Of a DNA stretch of 64,000 nt, positions 42,261-52,622 are shown piece by piece. Origin of the DNA: Veillonella rogosae JCM 15642 (GTDB lineage: Bacteria; Bacillota; Negativicutes; Veillonellales; Veillonellaceae); the NCBI RefSeq assembly GCF_002959775.1, contig NZ_PPCX01000004.1, positions 1 through 64,000 on the forward strand, given 5' to 3'. How positions within the stretch are numbered: the stretch's first letter is position 1; each line of letters starts with the position of its first letter. A model generated the notes under the pieces. The model worked only from the letters and a program-made list of their open reading frames with translations. It was not told the DNA's origin and did no database searches. The position numbers and the translations under genes are program-made.

Positions 42261-43958
42261 GTGAATATAAAACGCTTAGTTCTTCTGAGTTTAGGTGTAT
42301 ATAGCCTGTCTATGCCTTTAATGATACAGGCAGCTGATCCTGTTATATCTATAACTCAACAAGAGCAATTACAAAAAGACCGAGATACTCAACGAGAACG
42401 TAATCTTCGCCTCGATGCGGAACGCGTGGGGACCGTTGTCAGTGAGCCGGCACTTATAGACGTACCTTCAAATAAGAATGGTACGTCTTTTTATATTAAG
42501 CAAATACAGTTAGATGGTGTGCCTAAAGAATTATCGTTTCTAAATAAGATTGCTCGTAAGCATGAGCAAAAACATGTGACTGTATCAGATATTACTAATA
42601 TTCGTAATGCCTTTCAACGTAAATTACTAGACAAAGGCTATGTTACTTCTCAGGTATATATTCCAGAACAAAATTTAAATGCTGGAACCTTACAATTTAT
42701 GGTTATGCCTGGTCGAGTGGAAGATATTCAATATAGTGATTCTTCGGCTCATGGTCCTTGGCGCACTGCATTTCCTGTGCGTCCAGGAGATATCCTTAAT
42801 ATCCGAGATGTAGAACAAGGCCTAGAGCAGATGAAACGGGTATCATCTCAATCGGTAACAATGAAGTTACTTCCAGGTACATCTGTTGGTACTTCTATTA
42901 TTGAACTATCGATTAAACAAGATAAACCAGTACATGGATCAATTAGCTTCGATAATAGTGGTCTAGAGTCTACAGGGGTATATCAAGGTAGTTTTACATC
43001 ATCTTTTGACCAAGTTTTTAGAGCTAATGATACCTTTACTTTGTCGCTATCAGGTGACCTTAGTGGTTCGGGTAATATAAAAGGAACTCGTGCAGCTAGT
43101 CTTAATTATGTGATACCTCATGGAAAAGATACGTTTAGTTTAAGTTTTTCTAAATCAAGATATCATCAAACTATTCAATCTAATCCTTATGATTTCATAT
43201 ATAGTGGTAAGTCCACTACTATGAAGACGAAATGGAATCATGTTTGGACGCGTACACAACGTGAAAAACGTGCCTTTGATATTTCTATTAGCACACGGCA
43301 TAATCATCGCTTTATCAATGATATGGAAATACCTGTGCAAGCATTACGTACCACTTCAATGGAGTTTGGTGTTTCTAACCGTAAATATATTGGGAATGCT
43401 ACGCTGTACTCTCGTTTAGGGTTCCAATGGGGGATAGGTGCACTTGGCGCACAACCTGAACATAAGGCTTCTGTTGCCATGGGTGGTCCTACATCTAGAT
43501 ATCATATGTGGCTTGTAGATGTAGATTATCGAAAACCATTTGTTATGGGCCATCGACCTGCATCCTTTACGTCTTCGTTCCATGGACAGTGGGTTCAAGG
43601 TGGTAAAAGACTGTATAGCGTAGACACTATAAATATTGGTAACCGATATAGTATCTATGGCTTCGATGGCGAATATACACTTATGGGCGATAGTGGTTGG
43701 TATGTACGTAATGAAGTATCATCTGTTATTCCTCGCCTTAATACAGAAGTATATCTTGGTTTTGATGTTGGGGCTGTATATGGTAAAAGTACAGAATCTC
43801 TAGTCGGTAAAACAATTGCAGGTACTGCGCTTGGTGTACGGGGTAACTATGCATCAGGTTTACTGTTTGATGCATTTGTTAGTACCCCTTTATATAAACC
43901 GCAAGGCTATCATACGAAAAAGTTTTATAGCGGATTTACCGTAGGGTACAGATTCTAA
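42261..43958 (+). CDS. Two-partner secretion outer-membrane transporter (TpsB, ShlB/FhaC/HecB type)
   Basis: A 565-residue Omp85-superfamily barrel that exports the TpsA protein encoded next to it. A signal peptide precedes residue 26. A Gln/Arg-rich linker leads to POTRA-like segments (FYIKQIQLDG, TLQFMVMPGRVEDIQYSD), then a C-terminal barrel with alternating aromatic strands ending TVGYRF. Translation starts at GTG 42261 behind AGGAGAG. It is followed 75 bases later by the TpsA gene. The divergent 206-base gap to the amine-oxidase-like gene is A/T-rich with no clear box pair. Confidence 0.92.
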   Translation: MNIKRLVLLSLGVYSLSMPLMIQAADPVISITQQEQLQKDRDTQRERNLRLDAERVGTVVSEPALIDVPSNKNGTSFYIKQIQLDGVPKELSFLNKIARKHEQKHVTVSDITNIRNAFQRKLLDKGYVTSQVYIPEQNLNAGTLQFMVMPGRVEDIQYSDSSAHGPWRTAFPVRPGDILNIRDVEQGLEQMKRVSSQSVTMKLLPGTSVGTSIIELSIKQDKPVHGSISFDNSGLESTGVYQGSFTSSFDQVFRANDTFTLSLSGDLSGSGNIKGTRAASLNYVIPHGKDTFSLSFSKSRYHQTIQSNPYDFIYSGKSTTMKTKWNHVWTRTQREKRAFDISISTRHNHRFINDMEIPVQALRTTSMEFGVSNRKYIGNATLYSRLGFQWGIGALGAQPEHKASVAMGGPTSRYHMWLVDVDYRKPFVMGHRPASFTSSFHGQWVQGGKRLYSVDTINIGNRYSIYGFDGEYTLMGDSGWYVRNEVSSVIPRLNTEVYLGFDVGAVYGKSTESLVGKTIAGTALGVRGNYASGLLFDAFVSTPLYKPQGYHTKKFYSGFTVGYRF

Positions 43959-44033
43959 TCTCAATATAATTAAGACTGTATATGTGTTGAACTAGCATGT
44001 GTTGAGCTAGTATTTATATAATTGGAGAGTTGT

Positions 44034-47000
44034 ATGTGTAAAACAAATCAAGAACGACGTACGCTAGGACGAAAGATAATGTCTTGGCTAACCTTTGGTG
44101 TATTTGTAGCATCTCAATCGATGGTGTTGGCTGCACCAATTACGCCAGATAATAATGCTGTTATTACTGAACGACCGTTAGTTCAGGAAACAGCTAATCA
44201 GATTCCACTAGTTAACGTGACGGCCCCTACTAATGGTGGCGTCTCTATGAATAAATATGATCAATTTAATGTAGAGAAACAAGGGGCTATTTTAAATAAC
44301 TCATATGTAACGAGTAAAACAGAACTTGCTGGCTATGTGCAAGGTAATAGCAACATGGTGAATGGTACTGCAAAGGTTATCGTAAACCAAGTTACATCAG
44401 ATACACCGACAACTATGAATGGTTATTTAGAAGTGGCGGGGCAAAAAGCCTCCGTTGTTGTGGCTAACCCTAATGGCATTACAGTTAATGGTGGAGGCTT
44501 CCTCAATACGGAGCATGCTGTGTTAACTACAGGTAGACCAGAATTAGATAGTGCTGGAAATTTACAAAATTACCGTGTAGAACAAGGCAAAGTCTCTATT
44601 GAAGGTAAAGGTCTTGATGGGAAACGTGCAGATTCTGTGTCTATCTTGGCACGAACTATTGATGTAAATGCAGGTGTTTGGGCAAATAAACTCAATACTC
44701 GTACTGGAAAAAATAATATTGACGCCAAGAATTTAAAGGCTACAGCTTTAGATTTGTCGTCTACTGAAACAAAGCCAAGTATTGGCTTAGATGTGGCTGC
44801 AGTTGGTGGGATGTATGCAAATCATATTACTATGGTTGGTACCGAAGCTGGTGTAGGTGTTAATCTTAATGGCGTAGTCGCAGGGACTCAATCTGTTTCT
44901 GTCGATGCTAATGGTCATTTATCTGTTAATGGGACACTTCAATCTGATACAAGTCTCGTAGTTAAAGCAAACTCTATACAGAATACAAAGACAATTGCTT
45001 CTGGTGGAGAGTTAGGTTTAGAAACAAAAGAGTTAAATAATACAGGGCATATTACATCCGCTAAAAATGGACATGTTAAGGTAAAAGAAACCTTAACTAA
45101 CAAAAATACAATGGCAGCTGGCGCTAATACGCAGGGCGCTGTGACAGATAATGGTTCCTTGTCTATTGAGGCAGGTACTGTTCGTAATACTAATGCGGTG
45201 ATTGTATCTGGTGGTACTACAACAATTAATAGTAAAGAACTACATAATACAGAGAATGGTCGCATTTATGGTCGAAAAGTAGCGATAGAAACTAAGGTGC
45301 TCGAAAACCGTAAGAATGTAGCGTTAGAATCCAAATTAGATGCTGCTATGGCAGATATGAAGGCTGCAGAAGATAAGCTTGAAGCAGCCTATGCTGTAGA
45401 TACTACAGCTTTTACATCAAAAACTGAACAAGATGAATATTTGAACCGAATCAAAGAACTATCTCAAGTATATGATGAAAAACTTAAAGCTGTTAAGTTA
45501 GTACAAGAGGAATTATCTGCTCATAAAGGAAGTACTATAGCAGGTCGAGAAGATGTTACTGTTGAGGCGGACTCCATTTTAAATAGAGAAAAATCTCTTA
45601 TATATAGTGGTGATACTATGACATTGGATGGTCGCGACACATTGCACAACATTGGTGGTACTATTGAGGGATTAGGAAAAGGTGTCATCCGAAGTAAAGA
45701 CTATCAAAATAAGAACTCTTCTTTTACAGCAAAACGAGTTAGTCCTGAAATTGAAAAAGGTCTTTCGGGTGCAAGTAATGATGCTATGCTTACAGAGCAA
45801 GAAGATCAGATTTTAATTACAGATAAAAACCACAGTGAGCGTGGTCAAGCCTTTAAAAAGTCTGAGTTTAGTTCTTTAACTAGCGGCTATGGTGCCTATC
45901 ATGATCATGGAAAATCATCACCTATGCCAATTTATGAAGCTGCAGAATATGTTACTGTAGAACAAATTACACCTGAAGAGCAAGCGGCTGGTGAAGAACC
46001 AATTCCGGCAGAATATATTGGCACACAAGTACCGTCATATGCCTATGATGATCCAATTTTTAAGGAATTTGGCATTACATCTATGACGACGGAGCGTCCT
46101 CAAACAGCAGGTCCTGAACAAGAGGCATGGGATGCACAATTTAAGCCAATTTTGACAACGTTGAATGATAAAATTAAAGTTCATAATGCAAAGGCTCAAT
46201 TGCATAACCAAAAAATCTCTGGTGTGGCTAATGAAAAAATTAATGATTATACTATAATTCGAACTAAGACCATGACTTCTCATGAAGAAGTAAAAAATAG
46301 TACACCAGGTGTAGTACGCTTTGGTGGAGATATGTCATTTACTGGAAATGGTACTAATGAAAATAGTCAAATGATTGTAGGTGGTACGTTAGCTACTACG
46401 GGTGCTATTAATCAAGTTGCAAAAGAAAATCAAGAAGTGACTAATACATTTGGCACTACAGAAGCTACGTATACTTATAAAAGAAGATGGCCACATAAAT
46501 CTTGGCGCCGAGGTTATAAGGGTCAATTATTTATGACGCCACAAGTAGACAAAGAGAATCCAATATCACTTGGGGTAGGCAAGAAAGAAGACAAAAATAG
46601 TAAGGCAAAAGGTGAGGTAGGGGCTAATCACCGTAAAGAGGTACAAGACTTCTTAAATCCATTTGCACAAGATAGCAGTAATGATACCTCTAAACCAACT
46701 GCAGGAACTAACATTTTAGAATTACCTACAGAATCTTTGTATAGAATACATCCTGAAAGTACTGCTAACTATGTAGTTGAAACAGATCCACAATTTACAA
46801 ATAAAAAAGCCTTTTTATCATCTGATTATATGTATAAAGAGATGAAGACAAAGCCTGAGAATATTGAAAAACGACTAGGCGATGGCTTGTATGAGCAGAC
46901 CTTAGTTAGAAATCAGATTGTCTCTGGTACAGGGTATAGATTCCTTGACGGGTATACAGATGATGAAAATCAATTTAAAGCCTTAATGGATGCTGGTATT

Positions 47001-50000
47001 GCATACGCCAAACAACATGGTATTGCTCCAGGTGTAGCGCTGACGGCAGAACAAGCAGCTAGTCTCACTAGTGATATGGTCTGGCTTGTAAAAGATGTTG
47101 TTATGGTAGAGGGAAAACCTGTTGAGGTAATCTATCCTAAGGTATACCTTAAACAAAGTAATGGTTTACAGTTACATACTGATGGAACCTTAATTAGCGC
47201 TAATGCATTAGTTATGAATGCAAAGGAAAGTATCCGTAATGAAGGTGTTATTCAAGGTAAAACAGTAATTCTTGCTACTGATAAAGATATCATTAATAGT
47301 GGTCACATTAATGCAGAAAAAGTTGGTTTGCAATCGGATAGAAATATTTACCAACAAGGTCAAGTTGTAGGGCGTGATGCTGTAGAATTACAAGCAAAAG
47401 AGAATATCACTTTTAACAATTCCATTGAACATTTAACAAACCAAGATGTTTTACATAAAACAGCAGGTATTGCCGTAACTGGCGATAAAGGAGTTATGAT
47501 TGTCTCTGCTGACAATGATGTAAACCTAGGTGGTGCAACTATCGAAGCATTGGGTAAAGAAGGTGCTATCACTATTACAGCTGGACATGATATTAATAGT
47601 ACTACAGATACTCTTACTGCTAAAAAAGATATGACTCAAGATGGCGATAATTATTTACGAACCTATCGTCAAACTGAGCTAGGAACGACAATAGAAGCTG
47701 GTGGAGATATATCTATTGGTGCTAAACATGATGTTAAGGCTCGTAATTTGACCGTTAGCAGTGACTCTAGTGCTGTAAAAGTCATTGGTGAACATGACGT
47801 ATCTATTGAAAATGGATACAGTGAATCTAAGGATGCATTTGCGTTAAAATACAAAGAAAAAGGTCTTCTTAATAAAAAAGAAACTAAGATCAAAACGAAT
47901 GATGAATCTAAAAATGCATTAATGAGCACACTTAGTGGTCACACTGTAGTGGTGGGTGCTAATAATGATGTGACACTTACATCCTCTAATGTGGTGAGTA
48001 CTGCAGGAACATCTGTATTAGCAGGTCATAATGTAATAACTGATGCAGCAGCAGAGCATACGCTAAGTACCGCATCTAAACATGTCAAAAAATCTGGTAT
48101 TATGGGTGCTGGCATGGGTATCATGATTGGTAAAAAACAATCTAAAGATAACTATTATATCGATGAAACTACTCATAAAGCCACTACTTTAGGATCTACT
48201 GATGGTAAGGTTACTGTACAAGCTGGTGATACAGTTCATTTGACTACTACAAATGCGGTAGGCAAAGATGGTGTTATCATTGTAGGTCAAGATATACTAT
48301 TAGATGGTAAAGATGACGTGTATAAACAAGAGGAGCGTCATGAGCAAAAGTCCTCTGGTTTAACGGTAAGTTTAGGTGGCAGTGTTGTTGAAAAATTAGA
48401 TAGTGCTGTCAAAAAACAACATAGTGCATCTAATAGGAAAAATAATCATTTTAAATCATTAGAAGGTAAACAATCGAGCGATAGATTGCTTTCTGCCATT
48501 GGCGAAGCAAAGCGAATTGTTGATAGAAGCTATAATGGCCAAATGAGAACTATTGACTCACAATTGGAGCGTATCAATACTGATATAGCTAGCACGCCAG
48601 CAACAGACACGACTAAGTTAGCAGAGCTTAAATCTAAGCAAGAACTGCTAATGAAAAAACGAAGTGATTTGGAAGAAAATAAAGGTATGGTTGATAAAGC
48701 TACTGATAGAGCCATAGATAGAGCTATTAATGTACAAATAGGTATTGGATCTAGTAAAAGTGTAGCTGAGTCGAAGTTAGAACGTCATACGTATTCTAGT
48801 GGGACTATTGACTCTGATGGAACTGTCTTGATTCATGCTAATAGTACAGATTCAATTAAAGGTAATATTACTGCGATTGGAGAACAAATCAAAGGGAAGA
48901 ATGTAAAATTAGCTGCTTCCAATAATATTAATCTAGAGGCAGGTTCAAATACGCAACGTATTGAAACAAATAGTAAGTCTAGTGGCTGGAATGTCTCTGC
49001 TAATATTGGTATGAGAACTGGTGGGCTCGTAGGCTGGTCGGCTTCCGCTTATAAAGGGTCAGAAAATGGCATAGAAGATACTACAACTTATACTGGTACA
49101 CATGTTGTAGGTTCTAACAATGTGTCTATCGAAAGTGGCAATGATACTAACCTTATCGGTTCTACTATCTCTGGACAAGGTGTAACGGCGAAAGTAGGTA
49201 ATAATCTGACTGTAGAGAGTTTGCAAGACAGTCGAATCTATCATGAAACATCTAAGAACAAGGGTATTTCTATCTCTGGCGCAAACTTTATATCTCAACC
49301 TACGATTAATGGTGTTAATGTAAAAGGTAATATTGATAGTACTTATAAAAGTGTTACAGATCAATCTGGTATTTATGCAGGTCATGATGGTGTGAATATT
49401 ACTGTTGGCAATATGACAACATTAAAAGGTGCTACTATAACTAGTAAGGCTACACCTGAAAAAAATAAGCTATCTACCAAATCTCTAGTTATGGAAGACC
49501 TTCATAATGAAGCGTCTTATAAGGCTAAGAAATCTGGTATAGCAATGAATACATCCGGATTGACAGCAAAAGGTATTCTCGGTAAAATCAACCCATTAGG
49601 GCTATCTCCGATAGTTTCTATTCCAGTATCAGATGAAGCCCAATCTACCACTAAATCTGCTATTAGCGATGCTATATTGGTAGAAGTAGAGGGTAAAACT
49701 CTTACTACTATTAACAGAGACACTGAACATGCACTCAATAGTATTAAACCAATATTTGATAAGGCTGATGTAAAAGAACGTATGGAATACGTTAATGCTG
49801 TATCTGATGAAGGCTTTAAACTTATTGGTGATTTAGCATTTGCTCAAAAGATAAAATACGAGCTAAAAGCACAGACAGAAACTGATGCTGGTATGAAAGC
49901 TAGATATGAAAAAGAAGCTAAGAATTGGAGTGAGGGTGGTGCATATAAAGTTGCATTACATGGTGCTTTTGGTGCATTTGTTTCTAATCTATCTGGTGGA

Positions 50001-51497
50001 AATTCTTTGAATGGATTAGCAATTGGTGCAGGGAATGAATATTTAAATAAAGTATTAGATAAGCATCGAGATGGAAATATACATAAATGGTTTAGTACTA
50101 TTGTAGGTAAATCTTTAGGTTCTACTGAGAGTGGTATTGCTTTATCTGCAACTACCAATAACTGGTTGACACATGGAGATCAGGTTAATTTTGTTAATGA
50201 TCTTGTTGCATTTAAGAATAATCAATCAATATTAATCAAAAAACTAGCATATTATGATAGTTTGATGGATTTTCAACATTATCATAATCATATCTATAAA
50301 ACTAGTAATTATTTATCTATAGATGGAGTTTATTCAGTATTAAAGCAAACTGACCCTGATGTATTAACGGATGGAATAAATACATCATTTTCTGATGTAA
50401 TGTATAATGTTTTAAATAAATATATTTATAGTCAAGGTGATGATGTTATAGCTGAGTTTGAAGATCAAAAGGCATTTCAAAGCGCTAAAATTATTAGCAG
50501 TAAATCTGGAGTAACCTTCATGGAAGCTAGAAATAATAAACCGGCCTCTAATGATTGGCGAGATAGTTTAAATAATGTCCATTTAGAAAAAAACAGCGGT
50601 AGTAATGGCTACTACACAGAACAAAACGAGATGAATCGACCTAAAGTTTATGCTAATGAAGGAGATAGATTAGCTGAAGCGGGCGCGCATGTTGTGACTG
50701 TGGGAGGGCATAATTATGCGATAGTTGGTAAAGATCCTGTAGAATTTTACTATACAACTTACCCGGCTCAATATACAGAGGACCAGTTTGGCAATGCCTT
50801 GGCTGATCAATTGGTCCCTGTGTATCCACCTAACCCATATATGACTTCACGTTATGTTCTTTACGGTGGTAAAGCTTATTATACTAATCGTGAAGCAACC
50901 GTAGCAGTAGCAGATACTAATTTAGCTTCTATTGGTGAAGACTATGCATTTAGTCGCAGTGGGGAGGTAATCCATGGTAAGCTTACAGGGCGTTTTAAGG
51001 AGGTAAATAAGGGCCCAGGTCTTGATGGGAAGGTCCCACTCACAGACTTAAAGTCGGGAGTTATACTTGATGGAGGAAAAACTATTATAGCTGGGCAAGA
51101 AAATTTATGGCATTATAAGAATGGTCTAATTTCTTCTGAAGCAAATCATAATGTTGGTGTAATACAGGTTAAAGGGCTTGCAGTAGTTAATCCTGAAAAC
51201 CCTGGGATAGGAGCAGGAGGAAAGTTAGCAGTAGTTGAACTTGAGTCTGTTAATAAATTAGGAAATGATAATTTTTATTTAGAAGGAGCTATCCGAGGCG
51301 GTATTGGAATTTCCGGAAAGGTTATGTATTCAACCAAAAATGATAAAAAGGAAGAGGTTAAACCTACAATAGCTGGAGCTGTTTCTCGAAATGGTCTTTA
51401 TGCTGAAGGGGAGATTTCAATAGGTGGTAAAATTTTTGAAGAGGTTGATGAAAATAAAAAGAAACGATTTTATTTTCCTAACACTACTATTCAATAA
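44034..51497 (+). CDS. TpsA exoprotein: filamentous-haemagglutinin type with probable contact-dependent toxin C-terminus
   Basis: About 2487 residues (ATG 44034 behind GGAGAG). Residues 1-34 form an extended signal peptide. The TPS secretion domain follows, with NPNGI near residue 147. The body has haemagglutinin-like repeats (VVANDVT/NIxLxxG strands), a basic KRRWPHKSWRRG stretch near 820, and a helical coiled segment around 440. A pretoxin-like region, GGNSLNGLAIGAGNEYLNKV, lies near residue 2000, and sequence beyond about 2045 is more A/T-rich, unlike the body. The last 100 residues are Gly-rich, with no motif recognised. A membrane protein follows that may be its immunity partner. Confidence 0.88.
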   Translation: MCKTNQERRTLGRKIMSWLTFGVFVASQSMVLAAPITPDNNAVITERPLVQETANQIPLVNVTAPTNGGVSMNKYDQFNVEKQGAILNNSYVTSKTELAGYVQGNSNMVNGTAKVIVNQVTSDTPTTMNGYLEVAGQKASVVVANPNGITVNGGGFLNTEHAVLTTGRPELDSAGNLQNYRVEQGKVSIEGKGLDGKRADSVSILARTIDVNAGVWANKLNTRTGKNNIDAKNLKATALDLSSTETKPSIGLDVAAVGGMYANHITMVGTEAGVGVNLNGVVAGTQSVSVDANGHLSVNGTLQSDTSLVVKANSIQNTKTIASGGELGLETKELNNTGHITSAKNGHVKVKETLTNKNTMAAGANTQGAVTDNGSLSIEAGTVRNTNAVIVSGGTTTINSKELHNTENGRIYGRKVAIETKVLENRKNVALESKLDAAMADMKAAEDKLEAAYAVDTTAFTSKTEQDEYLNRIKELSQVYDEKLKAVKLVQEELSAHKGSTIAGREDVTVEADSILNREKSLIYSGDTMTLDGRDTLHNIGGTIEGLGKGVIRSKDYQNKNSSFTAKRVSPEIEKGLSGASNDAMLTEQEDQILITDKNHSERGQAFKKSEFSSLTSGYGAYHDHGKSSPMPIYEAAEYVTVEQITPEEQAAGEEPIPAEYIGTQVPSYAYDDPIFKEFGITSMTTERPQTAGPEQEAWDAQFKPILTTLNDKIKVHNAKAQLHNQKISGVANEKINDYTIIRTKTMTSHEEVKNSTPGVVRFGGDMSFTGNGTNENSQMIVGGTLATTGAINQVAKENQEVTNTFGTTEATYTYKRRWPHKSWRRGYKGQLFMTPQVDKENPISLGVGKKEDKNSKAKGEVGANHRKEVQDFLNPFAQDSSNDTSKPTAGTNILELPTESLYRIHPESTANYVVETDPQFTNKKAFLSSDYMYKEMKTKPENIEKRLGDGLYEQTLVRNQIVSGTGYRFLDGYTDDENQFKALMDAGIAYAKQHGIAPGVALTAEQAASLTSDMVWLVKDVVMVEGKPVEVIYPKVYLKQSNGLQLHTDGTLISANALVMNAKESIRNEGVIQGKTVILATDKDIINSGHINAEKVGLQSDRNIYQQGQVVGRDAVELQAKENITFNNSIEHLTNQDVLHKTAGIAVTGDKGVMIVSADNDVNLGGATIEALGKEGAITITAGHDINSTTDTLTAKKDMTQDGDNYLRTYRQTELGTTIEAGGDISIGAKHDVKARNLTVSSDSSAVKVIGEHDVSIENGYSESKDAFALKYKEKGLLNKKETKIKTNDESKNALMSTLSGHTVVVGANNDVTLTSSNVVSTAGTSVLAGHNVITDAAAEHTLSTASKHVKKSGIMGAGMGIMIGKKQSKDNYYIDETTHKATTLGSTDGKVTVQAGDTVHLTTTNAVGKDGVIIVGQDILLDGKDDVYKQEERHEQKSSGLTVSLGGSVVEKLDSAVKKQHSASNRKNNHFKSLEGKQSSDRLLSAIGEAKRIVDRSYNGQMRTIDSQLERINTDIASTPATDTTKLAELKSKQELLMKKRSDLEENKGMVDKATDRAIDRAINVQIGIGSSKSVAESKLERHTYSSGTIDSDGTVLIHANSTDSIKGNITAIGEQIKGKNVKLAASNNINLEAGSNTQRIETNSKSSGWNVSANIGMRTGGLVGWSASAYKGSENGIEDTTTYTGTHVVGSNNVSIESGNDTNLIGSTISGQGVTAKVGNNLTVESLQDSRIYHETSKNKGISISGANFISQPTINGVNVKGNIDSTYKSVTDQSGIYAGHDGVNITVGNMTTLKGATITSKATPEKNKLSTKSLVMEDLHNEASYKAKKSGIAMNTSGLTAKGILGKINPLGLSPIVSIPVSDEAQSTTKSAISDAILVEVEGKTLTTINRDTEHALNSIKPIFDKADVKERMEYVNAVSDEGFKLIGDLAFAQKIKYELKAQTETDAGMKARYEKEAKNWSEGGAYKVALHGAFGAFVSNLSGGNSLNGLAIGAGNEYLNKVLDKHRDGNIHKWFSTIVGKSLGSTESGIALSATTNNWLTHGDQVNFVNDLVAFKNNQSILIKKLAYYDSLMDFQHYHNHIYKTSNYLSIDGVYSVLKQTDPDVLTDGINTSFSDVMYNVLNKYIYSQGDDVIAEFEDQKAFQSAKIISSKSGVTFMEARNNKPASNDWRDSLNNVHLEKNSGSNGYYTEQNEMNRPKVYANEGDRLAEAGAHVVTVGGHNYAIVGKDPVEFYYTTYPAQYTEDQFGNALADQLVPVYPPNPYMTSRYVLYGGKAYYTNREATVAVADTNLASIGEDYAFSRSGEVIHGKLTGRFKEVNKGPGLDGKVPLTDLKSGVILDGGKTIIAGQENLWHYKNGLISSEANHNVGVIQVKGLAVVNPENPGIGAGGKLAVVELESVNKLGNDNFYLEGAIRGGIGISGKVMYSTKNDKKEEVKPTIAGAVSRNGLYAEGEISIGGKIFEEVDENKKKRFYFPNTTIQ

Positions 51498-51526
51498 AGT
51501 GTATCTTATTTAGAAGGTGTAAATTA

Positions 51527-51829
51527 ATGTATAGTAAATTTTTTATCTACAGAGTTATTATATGTACCATTCCAATTATTCTTATGGATATAGCTCTTAT
51601 TAGCGCAATGATAACTGGTGGATACGAAGGAAATCTAAAAGCAGCAATACTAGCGGGGATAGTATTGCACATAGTTTTATATATATTAAGTCGTAAACAA
51701 GTAAACTTATTAATACAAGCATTTAAGCAAAATGGGTTTAAAGAGATTAATAATCTATTCAATATGACATATGTTTTTCTAATCGTATTTTTTATGATAT
51801 TAATTGCTATAAAACTTATGAGGTATTAG
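51527..51829 (+). CDS. Small membrane protein, candidate immunity protein
   Basis: A 100-residue protein with three hydrophobic segments (about residues 9-30, 40-55 and 75-97). It starts 29 bases after the TpsA stop and has the same A/T-rich composition as the TpsA C-terminus. Position and size fit an immunity gene for the TpsA-encoded toxin, as integral membrane immunity proteins do for ionophore-type toxins. No homologue was recognised. Confidence 0.6.
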   Translation: MYSKFFIYRVIICTIPIILMDIALISAMITGGYEGNLKAAILAGIVLHIVLYILSRKQVNLLIQAFKQNGFKEINNLFNMTYVFLIVFFMILIAIKLMRY

Positions 51830-51879
51830 AAAATTAAAGCTTATTAGCTAAAAGAGGTATTGTATTTTTACATACAATA

Positions 51880-52033
51880 AAGGGGCTGTAACAAAATAGC
51901 TCCTTATCCATTATTTGAGGTATAGGGTAAAATTCATATGTCCCTTTTATTACATAATGATTGGGAAGAGTTTGTGCGTGTAGAAGAATATGCTTTTACC
52001 TTTGATGAATTACATGAGGATGTAGTGATATAA
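51880..52033 (+). other. Degenerate region: IS-end-like sequence and a 31-codon frame
   Basis: GGGGCTGTAACAAAATAG near 51883-51900 resembles the end of IS elements of the IS1182/IS5 kind, but no second end or transposase is nearby. A frame at 51938-52033 encodes 31 residues (MSLLLHNDWEEFVRVEEYAF...) with no clear ribosome binding site. It is probably a remnant. Confidence 0.35.
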
Positions 52034-52123
52034 GTGATTCCTTATATGCTATAATTAAGTGTTACATGAACTATTTAATATATCTAATTATAGAGTTATA
52101 GCATTTATAGAAAGAGGTTCCTT

Positions 52124-52621
52124 ATGGCATCCGGCAGATCTGAAAAAGAGTTACAAGGGGTAACGATGTTAGGTCACAAGACCGATTACCCTACTGATTA
52201 TGCACCACAGGTGTTAGAGGCGTTTGATAACAAACACCCTGATAACGATTACTTTGTTAAATTTAATTGTCCTGAGTTTACAAGCTTGTGCCCTATGACA
52301 GGTCAACCAGACTTTGCGACAATCTACATTTCCTATGTACCAGATAAGAAAATGGTAGAGTCCAAGTCTTTAAAATTATATCTATTTAGTTTCCGTAATC
52401 ACGGGGACTTTCACGAGGACTGCATCAATATCATCATGAAAGACCTTGTGAAGTTGATGGACCCTAAGTACATCGAGGTATGGGGCAAGTTTACGCCGCG
52501 CGGTGGTTTGTCCATAGATCCATACGCAAACTACGGCAAGCCTGGTACAGAGTGGGAAAAGACTGCAAAAGAGCGCCTTCATTTCCACGACATGCAGCCT
52601 GAGCGCGTAGCATACCGTTAA
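52124..52621 (+). CDS. queF: NADPH-dependent 7-cyano-7-deazaguanine reductase
   Basis: A 165-residue enzyme of the short (unimodular) QueF type that reduces preQ0 to preQ1 in queuosine synthesis. The catalytic Cys56 ([15 protein letters not shown]) and the QueF motif [20 protein letters not shown] near 79-98 are present. No other queuosine genes are adjacent. The gene is followed after 1 base by a membrane protein gene, which may be a preQ0/preQ1 or related transporter (inference). Confidence 0.95.
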   Translation: MASGRSEKELQGVTMLGHKTDYPTDYAPQVLEAFDNKHPDNDYFVKFNCPEFTSLCPMTGQPDFATIYISYVPDKKMVESKSLKLYLFSFRNHGDFHEDCINIIMKDLVKLMDPKYIEVWGKFTPRGGLSIDPYANYGKPGTEWEKTAKERLHFHDMQPERVAYR

Positions 52622-52622
52622 T

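Noticed and set aside
50100-51497. VENN-type CDI toxin boundary
   Set aside because: No VENN-like motif was seen at the expected place; the pretoxin-like block and compositional shift are used instead.
52090-52140. preQ1 riboswitch before queF (AGAGGTTCC)
   Set aside because: The sequence runs straight into the start codon and lacks the pairing partner and the A-rich tail of a preQ1-I aptamer; it is just the ribosome binding site.
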